From an uncultured Blautia sp. (GTDB lineage: Bacteria; Bacillota; Clostridia; Lachnospirales; Lachnospiraceae), in contig CALBGI010000055.1 of the NCBI GenBank assembly GCA_937893675.1, positions 1 to 64,000 on the forward strand: a stretch of 64,000 nucleotides of DNA, read 5' to 3'. The notes beneath the pieces were generated by a model. The model was not told the origin of the DNA. It saw only the letters and a program-made list of their open reading frames with translations, and did no database searches. Shown here one piece after another: positions 8,022 through 16,424 of the stretch. Position numbers and translations under genes: made by a program. Positions within the stretch are counted from its first letter, which is position 1. Every line of letters starts with the position of its first letter.

Positions 8022-9251
8022 TTAGTTTGTTTTGTTTTTTTCTGCCTCAGCCAGTTTCATTGCGCGCACTTTGAGCGGAAGACCGAACAAGGTGATGAAT
8101 CCGTCTGCGTCATGATGATCGTACATGTCTCCGGTTGTGAAGGAAGCAAGAGATTCGTTATACAGGCTGTAGGGAGAGGTTGTTCCGGCTTTGATAATGT
8201 TGCCTTTATAGAGTTTCAGCTTTACTTCGCCGGTTACATATTTCTGTGTGGATTCTACAAATGCCTGGATCGCCTCGCGAAGAGGAGTGAACCATTTTCC
8301 CTCGTAGACAACCTGTGCGAACTGGCTGCCAAGCTTTTTCTTAGCCTCCATGGTATCACGGTCAAGAATTAATTCTTCCAGCTGGTCGTGGGCTTCCATG
8401 AGGATGGTTCCGCCGGGAGTTTCATAAACGCCGCGGGATTTCATACCTACCACACGGTTTTCTACAATATCTACAATACCGATTCCGTTTTCCCCGCCCA
8501 GTCGGTTGAGCTCGGTTATGATTTCGGAGACCTTCATATTTTTTCCGTTGAGTGCCTTGGGAACTCCGGCTTCAAAGGTGAGGCTGATTTCTGTTTCTTT
8601 ATCAGGTGCGTTCTGCGGAGTTACGCCAAGTACAAGCATGTGGTCGTAGTTGGGAGCAAGAGACGGATCCTCAAGCTCCAGTCCTTCGTGACTGATATGC
8701 CATAAATTGCGGTCGCGGCTGTAGCTGTGGCTGGCATCAAAAGGCAGGTTGATACCGTGTGCCTGACAAAAGGCAATTTCATCTTCACGGGACTGCATGG
8801 TCCATACATCTGTCATACGCCAGGGAGCGATGATCTTCAAATCCGGAGCAAGCGCTTTGATGCCCAGCTCAAAACGAATCTGATCGTTGCCCTTGCCGGT
8901 CGCGCCGTGGCAGATAGCGGTCGCGCCTTCTTTGCGGGCGATGTCCACAAGTGTCTTTGCGATTACCGGACGCGCCATGGATGTACCAAGAAGGTACTTG
9001 TGCTCATAGACGGCCCCGGCCTTGACGCAGGGCATCACATATTCGTCACAAAACTCGTCAACGATGTCTTCAATATACAGCTTGGAAGCACCGGAAAGCT
9101 TTGCACGTTCGTCCAGGCCCTCAAGTTCGTTTCCCTGTCCGCAGTTGACGCAGCAGCAGATAACCTCATAATCAAAGGTCTCCTTCAGCCAGGGAATGAG
9201 TGCGGTGGTGTCCAGACCGCCGGAGTAAGCCAAAATAACTTTTTCTTTCAT
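8022..9251 (-). CDS. argG: Argininosuccinate synthase
   Basis: A 409-aa enzyme joining citrulline and aspartate with ATP to make argininosuccinate. The ATP-pyrophosphatase P-loop AYSGGLDTTALIPWL is at about 8-22, and downstream segments such as GATGKGNDQIRFELG and the C-terminal SLYNESLASF match ArgG. The open frame runs further upstream on this strand, but the ATG at 9251 has AGGAGG at the proper distance and gives the normal family length. It is transcribed divergently from argCJBD. Confidence 0.96.
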   Translation of the reverse strand: MKEKVILAYSGGLDTTALIPWLKETFDYEVICCCVNCGQGNELEGLDERAKLSGASKLYIEDIVDEFCDEYVMPCVKAGAVYEHKYLLGTSMARPVIAKTLVDIARKEGATAICHGATGKGNDQIRFELGIKALAPDLKIIAPWRMTDVWTMQSREDEIAFCQAHGINLPFDASHSYSRDRNLWHISHEGLELEDPSLAPNYDHMLVLGVTPQNAPDKETEISLTFEAGVPKALNGKNMKVSEIITELNRLGGENGIGIVDIVENRVVGMKSRGVYETPGGTILMEAHDQLEELILDRDTMEAKKKLGSQFAQVVYEGKWFTPLREAIQAFVESTQKYVTGEVKLKLYKGNIIKAGTTSPYSLYNESLASFTTGDMYDHHDADGFITLFGLPLKVRAMKLAEAEKNKTN

Positions 9252-9307
9252 AATAATAAAACCTCCTGAATATGAATCGTGTATTGATGAATAAAAAATG
9301 TAATTTA

Positions 9308-9321
9308 TGAATAAATATTCA
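9308..9321. promoter_or_regulatory. ARG box (ArgR/AhrC operator)
   Basis: TGAATAAATATTCA is a perfect 14-base palindrome matching the ArgR consensus TGAAT-WWWW-ATTCA. Weaker copies lie beside it (TGAATCGTGTATT from 9272 and TGAATAAAAAATGTA from 9288). It sits in the 5' leader of argG, between the argG promoter and its start. Confidence 0.8.
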
Positions 9322-9357
9322 TTTTGGGATGAAGAACTGTGGTGTTCAACAATGGAT

Positions 9358-9386
9358 AATATACACCATATTATAATGATATGCAA
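9358..9386 (-). promoter_or_regulatory. argG promoter
   Basis: Read on the minus strand: TTGCAT, 17 bases, TATATT. The predicted start falls just before the ARG box, a usual arrangement for arginine repression. Confidence 0.6.
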
Positions 9387-9414
9387 GCGTTTCTTGAAAA
9401 AAATAAAAAAATTA

Positions 9415-9443
9415 TTGCATAATATGCAAATGAGATGTATAAT
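9415..9443 (+). promoter_or_regulatory. argCJBD promoter with overlapping palindrome
   Basis: TTGCAT and TATAAT are 17 bases apart. The -35 lies inside the 15-base palindrome TTGCATAATATGCAA (9415-9429), a variant of the ARG-box half-sites, so repressor binding there would directly block polymerase. Confidence 0.7.
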
Positions 9444-9477
9444 CTCTCTAGCATCAGATGACGGGAGGAGTGATATT

Positions 9478-10518
9478 ATGATAAAAGCAGGTATTATCGG
9501 GGCAACAGGATATGCAGGCTCCGAAATTGTGAGACTTCTGCTGGGACACAAGGAGGCTGAGATTGCCTGGTATGGTTCCAGAAGCTACATTGATAAGAAA
9601 TATGCAGATATTTATCAGAATTTTTTTAAGCTGGTGGATGCTACTTGTATGGATGACAACATGTCGGCACTTGCAGATGAGGTGGACGTTATTTTTACAG
9701 CAACTCCCCAGGGACTTTGCGCATCTCTGATAAATGAAGAAATTCTCTCAAAAGTAAAGGTGATTGATCTCAGTGCGGATTTTCGTATTAAGGATGTTTC
9801 CCGTTATGAAGAGTGGTATGGAATTGAGCACAAGTCACCGCAGTTTGTGGAAGAGGCCGTGTATGGCCTTTGTGAGATCAACCGGGAAGACATAAAAAAA
9901 GCACGGCTGATTGCCAATCCGGGATGCTATCCTACCTGTTCCACCCTTTCCATATATCCGCTGCTGAAAGAAGGGATGATAGATCCAAACACCATTATCA
10001 TTGATGCGAAATCCGGAACATCAGGGGCTGGAAGAGGGGCAAAAACAGATAATCTTTTCTGTGAGGTCAATGAAAATATCAAGGCGTACGGTGTGACTGT
10101 GCACAGACATACCCCGGAAATCGAGGATCAGCTTGGATATGCCTGCGGGCAGCAGGTGATGATCAATTTCACACCGCATCTTGTGCCGATGAACAGAGGA
10201 ATTCTTATTACTGCCTATGCTTCACTCAAAAAAGAGGTAAGCTATGAAGAGGTACGGGCAGCCTATGACAAGTATTATGACAAGGAACAGTTTGTGCGTG
10301 TGCTCGATCAGGATGTATGTCCGCAGACAAAATGGGTGGAAGGCAGCAATTATGTGGATGTGAATTTCAAAATTGATGCGAGGACAAAACGCATTGTCGT
10401 GATGGGCGCAATGGATAATCTGGTAAAAGGTGCAGCAGGACAGGCCGTCCAGAATATGAATCTGCTTTTCGGATTCCCGGAGGCAGAGGGCTTGCAGCAG
10501 ATTCCCATGTTCCCGTAA
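9478..10518 (+). CDS. argC: N-acetyl-gamma-glutamyl-phosphate reductase
   Basis: A 346-aa NADP-dependent enzyme, third step of ornithine synthesis. GIIGATGYAGSEIVRLL (about 5-21) is the nucleotide-binding motif and ANPGCYPTCSTLSIYPL (about 142-158) carries the catalytic cysteine. HRHTPEIEDQ and the C-terminal DNLVKGAAGQAVQNMN also match ArgC. ATG 9478 has GGGAGGAG eight bases upstream; longer in-frame starts would extend across the promoter and were not used. First gene of argCJBD, 29 bases before argJ. Confidence 0.96.
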   Translation: MIKAGIIGATGYAGSEIVRLLLGHKEAEIAWYGSRSYIDKKYADIYQNFFKLVDATCMDDNMSALADEVDVIFTATPQGLCASLINEEILSKVKVIDLSADFRIKDVSRYEEWYGIEHKSPQFVEEAVYGLCEINREDIKKARLIANPGCYPTCSTLSIYPLLKEGMIDPNTIIIDAKSGTSGAGRGAKTDNLFCEVNENIKAYGVTVHRHTPEIEDQLGYACGQQVMINFTPHLVPMNRGILITAYASLKKEVSYEEVRAAYDKYYDKEQFVRVLDQDVCPQTKWVEGSNYVDVNFKIDARTKRIVVMGAMDNLVKGAAGQAVQNMNLLFGFPEAEGLQQIPMFP

Positions 10519-10547
10519 AAGTCAGATAAAAAAGGAGAGAGAGCATT

Positions 10548-11771
10548 ATGAAAGAAATTGCCGGAGGAGTGACCGCCGCAAAGGGCTTTCAGGCAGCATC
10601 GACGGCCGCGGAAATCAAATATAAGAATCGTACAGACATGGCCATGATTTACAGTCAGGTACCTTGTCTGGCTGCCGGTACCTTCACAACCAATGTGGTA
10701 AAGGCAGCCCCGGTGAAATGGGATCAGGAGATTGTATATCAGCATCCGGGAGCACGGGCAGTTGTGTGCAACAGTGGAATTGCAAACGCCTGTACAGGCA
10801 GCGAGGGCTATGGATATTGTAAAGAAACAGCACAGGCAGCAGCAGAGACACTGGGCATTTCAGAATCGGAGGTGCTGGTTGCTTCGACGGGAGTCATTGG
10901 AATGCAGCTTCCTATAGAAAAAATTTCCGCAGGGGTGAAAGCCATGGCGCCGAAGCTGTCCGATACGCTGGAAGCGGGGACAGAGGCGGCAAAGGCGATC
11001 ATGACAACAGATACCGTAAAGAAGGAAATTGCCGTGCAGACAGAAATCGGCGGAAAAACAGTGACCGTGGGAGGCATGTGCAAGGGGTCAGGAATGATAC
11101 ATCCGAACATGTGCACAATGCTTGGATTTGTCACCACAGATGTATGCATATCGAAAGAACTGCTGCAGTCTGCGCTCAGCGAAGACGTGCAGGATACCTA
11201 CAACATGGTTTCGGTGGACGGCGATACCTCCACCAATGACACCGTACTTCTTCTGGCAAACGGAATGGCAGAGAATCCCTGTATTACAGAAAAAAATGAA
11301 GATTATGAGGAATTCAAAAAGGCTCTGAATTATGTGAATACAGCGCTTGCAAAAAAAATTGCCGGAGACGGCGAGGGCGCAACCGCCTTGTTTGAGGTGA
11401 AAATTGTGGGGGCAGAGAGCAAGGAGCAGGCTGTGACGCTCAGCAAATCTGTAGTCACATCCTCACTTACGAAGGCTGCAATTTACGGACATGACGCTAA
11501 CTGGGGAAGAATTCTCTGCGCCATGGGATATTCCGGCGCGCAGTTTGATCCGGAAAAGGTGGACTTGTATTTTGAGAGTCGTGCAGGCAAGATCAAAATC
11601 ATCGAAAACGGCGTATCTACAGGCTACAGCGAGGAGGAGGCGACCAGAATCCTTTCCGAGGAAGTGGTGACCGCTGTTGCGGATATCAAAATGGGAAATG
11701 CAAGTGCAACAGCCTGGGGTTGCGACCTTACCTATGACTATGTGAAAATAAATGCAGATTATCGTTCATAA
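10548..11771 (+). CDS. argJ: Bifunctional glutamate N-acetyltransferase / ornithine acetyltransferase
   Basis: A 407-aa ArgJ, which recycles the acetyl group from N-acetylornithine to glutamate and can also use acetyl-CoA. The self-cleavage site, normally Ala-Thr in a KGSGMI...NMATML context, reads KGSGMIHPNMCTMLGF here, so the new N-terminal threonine is kept but the preceding residue is cysteine. SVDGDTSTNDTVLL and the C-terminal GHDANWGRILCAMGYSG are family hallmarks. Ten bases separate it from argB. Confidence 0.95.
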   Translation: MKEIAGGVTAAKGFQAASTAAEIKYKNRTDMAMIYSQVPCLAAGTFTTNVVKAAPVKWDQEIVYQHPGARAVVCNSGIANACTGSEGYGYCKETAQAAAETLGISESEVLVASTGVIGMQLPIEKISAGVKAMAPKLSDTLEAGTEAAKAIMTTDTVKKEIAVQTEIGGKTVTVGGMCKGSGMIHPNMCTMLGFVTTDVCISKELLQSALSEDVQDTYNMVSVDGDTSTNDTVLLLANGMAENPCITEKNEDYEEFKKALNYVNTALAKKIAGDGEGATALFEVKIVGAESKEQAVTLSKSVVTSSLTKAAIYGHDANWGRILCAMGYSGAQFDPEKVDLYFESRAGKIKIIENGVSTGYSEEEATRILSEEVVTAVADIKMGNASATAWGCDLTYDYVKINADYRS

Positions 11772-11781
11772 GGAGGATATT

Positions 11782-12675
11782 ATGGTTAAGCAGAAATATC
11801 TGGAAAAAGCAGAGGTCCTCATTGAGGCGCTGCCTTATATTCAGCGGTTTAACCGCAAGATCGTGGTGATCAAATACGGCGGAAGCGCTATGCTGGATGA
11901 GGAATTAAAGCGCAATGTCATTGAAGACGCAGTTCTTTTGAAGCTTGTGGGTTTTAAGCCGATCATTGTACATGGCGGCGGAAAGGAAATCAGCCGCTGG
12001 GTGGCAAAGGTTGGAATGAAGCCGCAGTTTATCAATGGCCTGCGGGTAACGGATGCGGAAACGATGGAAATTGCAGAAATGGTGCTTGGAAAAGTGAACA
12101 AGGAACTTGTTACACTTGTGCAGTCACTTGGTGTAAAGGCCGTGGGCATCAGCGGAAAAGACGGAGGCTTGCTGCAGTGCACAAAGAAGAAGTGCGCGGA
12201 CGGAGATATCGGTTTTGTGGGAGAAGTTACAAAAGTAGAGCCGCAGGTGCTGTATGATCTGTTGGAGAAGGATTTTCTTCCGATTGTATTTCCTGTAGGA
12301 TATGATGACAGTTTTCAGTCCTATAATATCAATGCGGATGATGTGGCCTGTGCCATTGCAGAGGCAATGCACGCGGAAAAGCTTGCTTTTTTGTCGGATA
12401 TCGAGGGCGTTTACAAGGACCAGAATGATCCGGAGACGCTCATATCCGAGCTGCATGTATCAGAAGCGGAGAAGCTTATTGAGGAAGGTTATGTAGGCGG
12501 CGGGATGATTCCAAAGCTTCGCAACTGTATCAACGCCATTGAAGAAGGGGTAAAACGCGTACATATTCTGGACGGCAGGATTCCACACAGCCTTCTGCTG
12601 GAGGTGTTTACAAATCAGGGGATCGGTACGGCTATTTTGAGGGAGGACGGAGAAAAATACAATGAACATGAATGA
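11782..12675 (+). CDS. argB: Acetylglutamate kinase
   Basis: A 297-aa amino-acid kinase that phosphorylates N-acetylglutamate. IVVIKYGGSAM (about 26-36) and IIVHGGGKEISRW (about 58-70) form the ATP and substrate sites; ALVLK-type lysines are conserved and the C-terminal GGMIPKLRNCINAIEEGV matches the family. An upstream in-frame ATG exists at 11752, but AGGAGG at 11771-11776 places the start at 11782. Its end overlaps argD by 14 bases. Confidence 0.95.
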   Translation: MVKQKYLEKAEVLIEALPYIQRFNRKIVVIKYGGSAMLDEELKRNVIEDAVLLKLVGFKPIIVHGGGKEISRWVAKVGMKPQFINGLRVTDAETMEIAEMVLGKVNKELVTLVQSLGVKAVGISGKDGGLLQCTKKKCADGDIGFVGEVTKVEPQVLYDLLEKDFLPIVFPVGYDDSFQSYNINADDVACAIAEAMHAEKLAFLSDIEGVYKDQNDPETLISELHVSEAEKLIEEGYVGGGMIPKLRNCINAIEEGVKRVHILDGRIPHSLLLEVFTNQGIGTAILREDGEKYNEHE

Positions 12676-13852
12676 ACAGATGCAGGCAGCGGAGGCCAAC
12701 ATTCTTCATACCTATAATCGTTTCCCGGTTGTGTTTACGCGGGGAGAGGGATGTTATCTATACGATTCGGAAGGAAAGAAATATCTGGATTTTGCAGCTG
12801 GAATCGCAGTGAATTCTCTGGGATATCATTATCCAGGATATGACGAGGCATTAAAAAATCAGATTGACTGCCTTACCCATGTATCTAATTTGTATTATAA
12901 CGAACCAATGATTGAGGCAGGGGCCAAGCTTGCCCTTGCCAGTTGTATGGACAAGGTGTTTTTTACCAACAGCGGTACGGAAGCCATTGAGGGTGCGCTG
13001 AAAGCGGCGAAAAAATATGCTTACGAAAAAACCGGACATGCAGACCATGAAATAATTGCCATGCACCATTCGTTTCATGGAAGAACGGTGGGCGCGTTGT
13101 CCGTCACGGGCACAGACCATTACCGCGAGCCCTTCTATCCTTTGATGGGCGGTGTGAAATTTGCAGATTTTAATGACTTGGATAGCGTAAAAGCACAGCT
13201 TACAGACAAAACCTGTGCGATCATTACGGAGGTCGTGCAGGGAGAGGGCGGAATATATCCGGCAGATAAGGCGTTTCTGGAAGGTCTGCGGAAACTTTGC
13301 GATGAGAGAGACATGCTGTTGATCTTTGACGAAGTACAGTGTGGTATGGGACGGACCGGACACTATTTCGCATGGCAGGAATACGGCGTGCAGCCGGATA
13401 TTATGGCGTGTGCAAAAGCGCTTGGCTGCGGGGTTCCGGTGGGAGCCTTTGCGCTGAATGAAAAAGCGGCGAAGGCATCTTTAAAGCCGGGCGATCACGG
13501 CACCACTTATGGAGGGAACCCTTTTGCCTGTGCGGCTGTAAGCAGAGTGTTTGACATTTTTGAAAAAGATGGGATTCTTTCACATGTACGGGAGCTGACA
13601 CCTTATCTGGAGGAAAAACTGGACGAACTTGTGCAGAAGTGTGAATGTGTTGCTGCAAGACGTGGAAAAGGGTTTATGCAGGGGCTTGTAATTTCCGGCC
13701 GGCCGGTAGGAGATGTAGTGAAAAAAGCGCTGGAAAACGGCTTGCTGGTAATTTCGGCGGGAAGCGATGTACTGCGTCTTGTACCGCCGCTGATTATCAG
13801 CAAGAAGCATATCGACGAGATGGCAGCTCTGCTGGAAGAATGTTTAAAATAA
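12662..13852 (+). CDS. argD: Acetylornithine aminotransferase
   Basis: A 396-aa class III PLP aminotransferase that converts N-acetylglutamate semialdehyde to N-acetylornithine. Hallmarks are TNSGTEAIEGALKAAKKYA (about 101-119), HHSFHGRT, LIFDEVQCGMGRTG (about 220-233) and the PLP lysine in ACAKALGCGVPVG. ATG 12662 overlaps the argB end by 14 bases; a second ATG at 12668 is equally possible. With argJ recycling acetyl groups, the operon makes ornithine; no carbamoyltransferase gene (argF) is in the window. Confidence 0.94.
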   Translation: MNMNEQMQAAEANILHTYNRFPVVFTRGEGCYLYDSEGKKYLDFAAGIAVNSLGYHYPGYDEALKNQIDCLTHVSNLYYNEPMIEAGAKLALASCMDKVFFTNSGTEAIEGALKAAKKYAYEKTGHADHEIIAMHHSFHGRTVGALSVTGTDHYREPFYPLMGGVKFADFNDLDSVKAQLTDKTCAIITEVVQGEGGIYPADKAFLEGLRKLCDERDMLLIFDEVQCGMGRTGHYFAWQEYGVQPDIMACAKALGCGVPVGAFALNEKAAKASLKPGDHGTTYGGNPFACAAVSRVFDIFEKDGILSHVRELTPYLEEKLDELVQKCECVAARRGKGFMQGLVISGRPVGDVVKKALENGLLVISAGSDVLRLVPPLIISKKHIDEMAALLEECLK

Positions 13853-13868
13853 ATACAGTGTGCAGAAT

Positions 13869-13916
13869 AAAAACTCTTGGAAGACGCAAAAAGGCGTTTT
13901 CAAGAGTTTTTGTTTT
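13869..13916 (+). terminator. Terminator of argCJBD
   Basis: A stem of ACTCTTGgaagACGC with GCGTtttCAAGAGT is followed by TTTTTGTTTT. It lies between the convergent argD and the DtxR-type regulator gene and may serve both. Confidence 0.85.
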
Positions 13917-14292
13917 AGCCGAGAATATGTTTTTTTAAGGCATCAAAGGTTTCCTGACTGATGTCGTGCTCTACTTTGCAGGCATCCACGGAGGCAGTCT
14001 GCGGATCGACACCCAGGCTTACCAGCCAGTTTGCGAGCACCGTGTGCCGTTCAAAGGTACGTGTGGCAAGTGCTTTTCCGTCTGTTGTGAGGGAAATATA
14101 GCCTTCTTCTGATACAGTGATGAATTTCCGATTCCGCAGGTTTTTCATGGCAACGCTCACGCTTGGTTTGGAGTATCCAAGTTCTGTGGCGATATCAACG
14201 GAACGTACTGCCGGCAGACGCTGGCTCAGTATATAAATAGTCTCCAGATAGTCTTCAACGGACTCTTCGGACTTATGACTTACATATCCCAT
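13915..14292 (-). CDS. DtxR-family metalloregulator
   Basis: A 125-aa DtxR/MntR-type repressor. The N-terminal winged helix includes SVDIATELGYSKPSVSVAMK (about 32-51), and metal ligands are suggested by SVEDYLETIY and by RTFERH. The motif DACKVEHDIS carries Cys where DtxR and IdeR (iron type) have it, rather than the Glu of MntR, which hints at Fe(II). The ATG at 14292 has GGAGG eight bases before it; an upstream GTG at 14301 overlaps that site and was rejected. It faces away from a FeoB-associated protein gene. Confidence 0.85.
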   Translation of the reverse strand: MGYVSHKSEESVEDYLETIYILSQRLPAVRSVDIATELGYSKPSVSVAMKNLRNRKFITVSEEGYISLTTDGKALATRTFERHTVLANWLVSLGVDPQTASVDACKVEHDISQETFDALKKHILG

Positions 14293-14327
14293 AGAAAACA
14301 CCTCCTGTTCTAAACAAGATTATTCTC

Positions 14328-14337
14328 TAACATGTTA
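14328..14337. promoter_or_regulatory. Palindrome, possible DtxR-type operator
   Basis: TAACATGTTA is a perfect 10-base palindrome, 35 bases upstream of the regulator start and between the two divergent genes. A role as autoregulatory operator is inference from position. Confidence 0.4.
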
Positions 14338-14384
14338 CCATCTTGTATGGAAAAAAGCAAGTGAAGCTGTCCGGATGAATGCAG

Positions 14385-14413
14385 TTGCCAGACAGGTGTT
14401 CATCTTGTATAAT
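14385..14413 (+). promoter_or_regulatory. Promoter for the Cys-rich membrane protein
   Basis: TTGCCA and a perfect TATAAT are 17 bases apart, 57 bases upstream of the ATG at 14471. Confidence 0.65.
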
Positions 14414-14470
14414 ATGAGAAAATCAGAGTATAAAATTTTAAGATTCAGCCAGAGGAAAGGAGCGTCCGGA

Positions 14471-14629
14471 ATGTCTTCGATTTTGGGGAATGGCATTGTA
14501 CTTGTGGTGCTGTGTGTGTCCGTAGGCGCAGCGATACGTTCTATGGTGAAAAAAAGAAAGCAGGGTGGCTGTTGCGGATGCGCCGGCTGCCGGGATTGCG
14601 GAGAAAGCTGTAAGAAAAAAGCCAGATAA
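14471..14629 (+). CDS. FeoB-associated Cys-rich membrane protein
   Basis: A 52-aa protein with one N-terminal transmembrane helix (about 5-22), a basic stretch (KKRKQ) and a cysteine cluster with the pattern CCGCAGCRDCGESC. This is the layout of the FeoB-associated Cys-rich family (PF12669), usually found beside ferrous iron transporter FeoB. No feo genes are here; the link to iron is supported by the divergent DtxR-type gene. The start was set at ATG 14471, with AGGAAAGGA upstream, because the family starts with the membrane helix. Confidence 0.75.
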   Translation: MSSILGNGIVLVVLCVSVGAAIRSMVKKRKQGGCCGCAGCRDCGESCKKKAR

Positions 14630-14697
14630 GCTGACCGGTATTATGGATCTGACAATGCCGGTGAAGCGTACAGTCAGCATACAAAAGGGGGAAAAAT

Positions 14698-15312
14698 ATG
14701 GGAACAATACATAATGTGGAAAAAATGACGGATACCAGGTTTGTAAACCTGTATTGTGTGAAGGCAACAAGCGTACATGGGAAGGACTTGGATTATTTTG
14801 TGGCATCCAGAGCGGAAAGCGCGGAAAAGATGAAGCTGAAAACCAGAAAAAATACGCCGGACGGAGTGATCATTTACAGTATTTGCGGAGAAAAAAAAGA
14901 CAAGGTAGTACTGGTACGGCAGTTTCGATATACCATAGGAGATTATGTATATGAATTTCCGGCAGGTCTGGTGGAGCCGGGGGAAGATTTTCATCAGGCG
15001 GCAGTGCGGGAAATGTACGAGGAAACAGGACTTTCGTTTTTGCCGCTGGAAGTGGATGGCTCCTACGAAAAGCCATGTTTTACTACCGTAGGGCTGACAG
15101 ACGAATCCTGTGCCACCGTTTATGGGTACGCAACAGGGGAAATCAGTACAGATGCGCAGGAGGATACGGAGGAAATAGAAGTGGTGCTGGCAGACCGGGA
15201 GGAAGTAAAACGGATTCTCAGAGAAGAGAAGGTTGCAATCATGTGTGCATACATGTTGATGCATTTTCTGAAGGATGAAGATCCATTTGGATTTTTGGAA
15301 GAGCTCTGCTGA
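14698..15312 (+). CDS. NUDIX hydrolase (ADP-ribose pyrophosphatase-like)
   Basis: A 204-aa NUDIX hydrolase. The Nudix box is GLVEPGEDFHQAAVREMYEE followed by TGL (about 96-118), with the glutamates that bind magnesium all present. YEFPAG just before it is typical of ADP-sugar pyrophosphatases (NudF/ADPRase). It probably clears ADP-ribose or related nucleoside diphosphates in the cytosol. The ribosome site AAAGGGGG precedes the ATG. A terminator follows. Confidence 0.85.
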   Translation: MGTIHNVEKMTDTRFVNLYCVKATSVHGKDLDYFVASRAESAEKMKLKTRKNTPDGVIIYSICGEKKDKVVLVRQFRYTIGDYVYEFPAGLVEPGEDFHQAAVREMYEETGLSFLPLEVDGSYEKPCFTTVGLTDESCATVYGYATGEISTDAQEDTEEIEVVLADREEVKRILREEKVAIMCAYMLMHFLKDEDPFGFLEELC

Positions 15313-15349
15313 AGATTTGGTCAATATCTGTATGAAATATGTCAATAAG

Positions 15350-15377
15350 GGAGTGGAAATCCACTCCTTTATTTTTT
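15350..15377 (+). terminator. Terminator between NUDIX and AraC genes
   Basis: GGAGTGG-AAAT-CCACTCC followed by TTTATTTTTTA. It separates two converging genes. Confidence 0.8.
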
Positions 15378-15394
15378 ATGCTATAAAAGCTGTA

Positions 15395-16336
15395 TCAATA
15401 TTCTTTCAGGAGTTTTTCCGGAGACTGCAGGAGGCTGGAGTCGTTGTGTTTTTTCAGATAGCTACGAGGCGTTTGTCCCGTTCTGTCGTGAAAGGCAGCG
15501 GAAAAGCGACTGGGGCTGCTGAAGCCGCAGAGACCGGAAATCTGAGTGACAGAAAAACGTCCGTCTTCAAGCAGAGAGAAGCTTTTGCTGACGCGGTATT
15601 CTGTCAGATACTGAGAGATTGTCTGGCCTGTCATGCGTTTGAAGAAACGACAGCAGGCTTCTCTTGTGAGATGTATCTTGTCTGCCAGTTCGCGAAGAGA
15701 GATATTGTGACTATAGTGCAGGTGCAGATATTCCAGAAGAATGGAGAGCCTTCGCAGATCATCCTGGCTGGAAAGTGCCAAGCACTGTGAAAATTTATGG
15801 TTTCGTGTAAAAATTTCAAAGAAAAGATCACAGAGAAGGCTTTTGATTTTCAGCTCGTAGCCAAAAGGCTTCTGTGTGAAATATCGGTCGGCTGCCTCCA
15901 GTTGTGCAAGACATGTTTTCATCCAGCTGCATTCCGGATCCAGAAGCAGGCAGGGGTATCTTCGGTTGTGAAGAAAAGGTCGAAAGTAGGTTGTTTCCAT
16001 ACTGCTTCCTGGATGATCGTAGAGGAAAACCGGCTGTATGATGACGGTGAGCAGGCTGACGCGGCTTCCGGGGATCGGGACAGCGCTGTGCGGGACATCG
16101 CTGTTGATAAGCAGCCCCTGTCCAGGTGTGAGGATATGACTTTTGTTGCGTATCTGATATCGAATATACCCTTGTTGGACAAGAACAAGTTCAAGGTCAT
16201 CGTGCCAGTGACAGGGAATGGAGTTTTCCTCAAAAGTCCACAATTGATCGTGATGGACGGTCATGGGAAATTCAGAGGTGCCATGAATGCAGAGTTCTTT
16301 TTGATACGGATCTACTTGTATGGTTCTTTTGCTCAT
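15395..16336 (-). CDS. AraC-family transcriptional regulator with cupin sensor domain
   Basis: A 313-aa regulator. The N-terminal half is a cupin-like ligand domain with IPCHWHDDLELVLVQQGYI (about 41-59), typical of sugar-responsive AraC proteins. The C-terminal 100 residues carry two helix-turn-helix units, SLRELADKIHLTREACCRFF and FSVTQISGLCGFSSPSRFSA. It is transcribed away from the MATE exporter gene 88 bases apart and is the obvious candidate regulator of it. Confidence 0.85.
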   Translation of the reverse strand: MSKRTIQVDPYQKELCIHGTSEFPMTVHHDQLWTFEENSIPCHWHDDLELVLVQQGYIRYQIRNKSHILTPGQGLLINSDVPHSAVPIPGSRVSLLTVIIQPVFLYDHPGSSMETTYFRPFLHNRRYPCLLLDPECSWMKTCLAQLEAADRYFTQKPFGYELKIKSLLCDLFFEIFTRNHKFSQCLALSSQDDLRRLSILLEYLHLHYSHNISLRELADKIHLTREACCRFFKRMTGQTISQYLTEYRVSKSFSLLEDGRFSVTQISGLCGFSSPSRFSAAFHDRTGQTPRSYLKKHNDSSLLQSPEKLLKEY

Positions 16337-16424
16337 AAGAATCCTTTCAAAGACAAGTGGTTTGTTGTTTACTCATTATAAGAGAGAAAATGTGACTTTT
16401 CAAGAAAAATGAGAGGGGACTATC

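Noticed and set aside
16337..16424. Promoter of the MATE gene
   Set aside because: A TATAAG box is visible near 16377 but no acceptable -35 at the right distance, so it was not listed.
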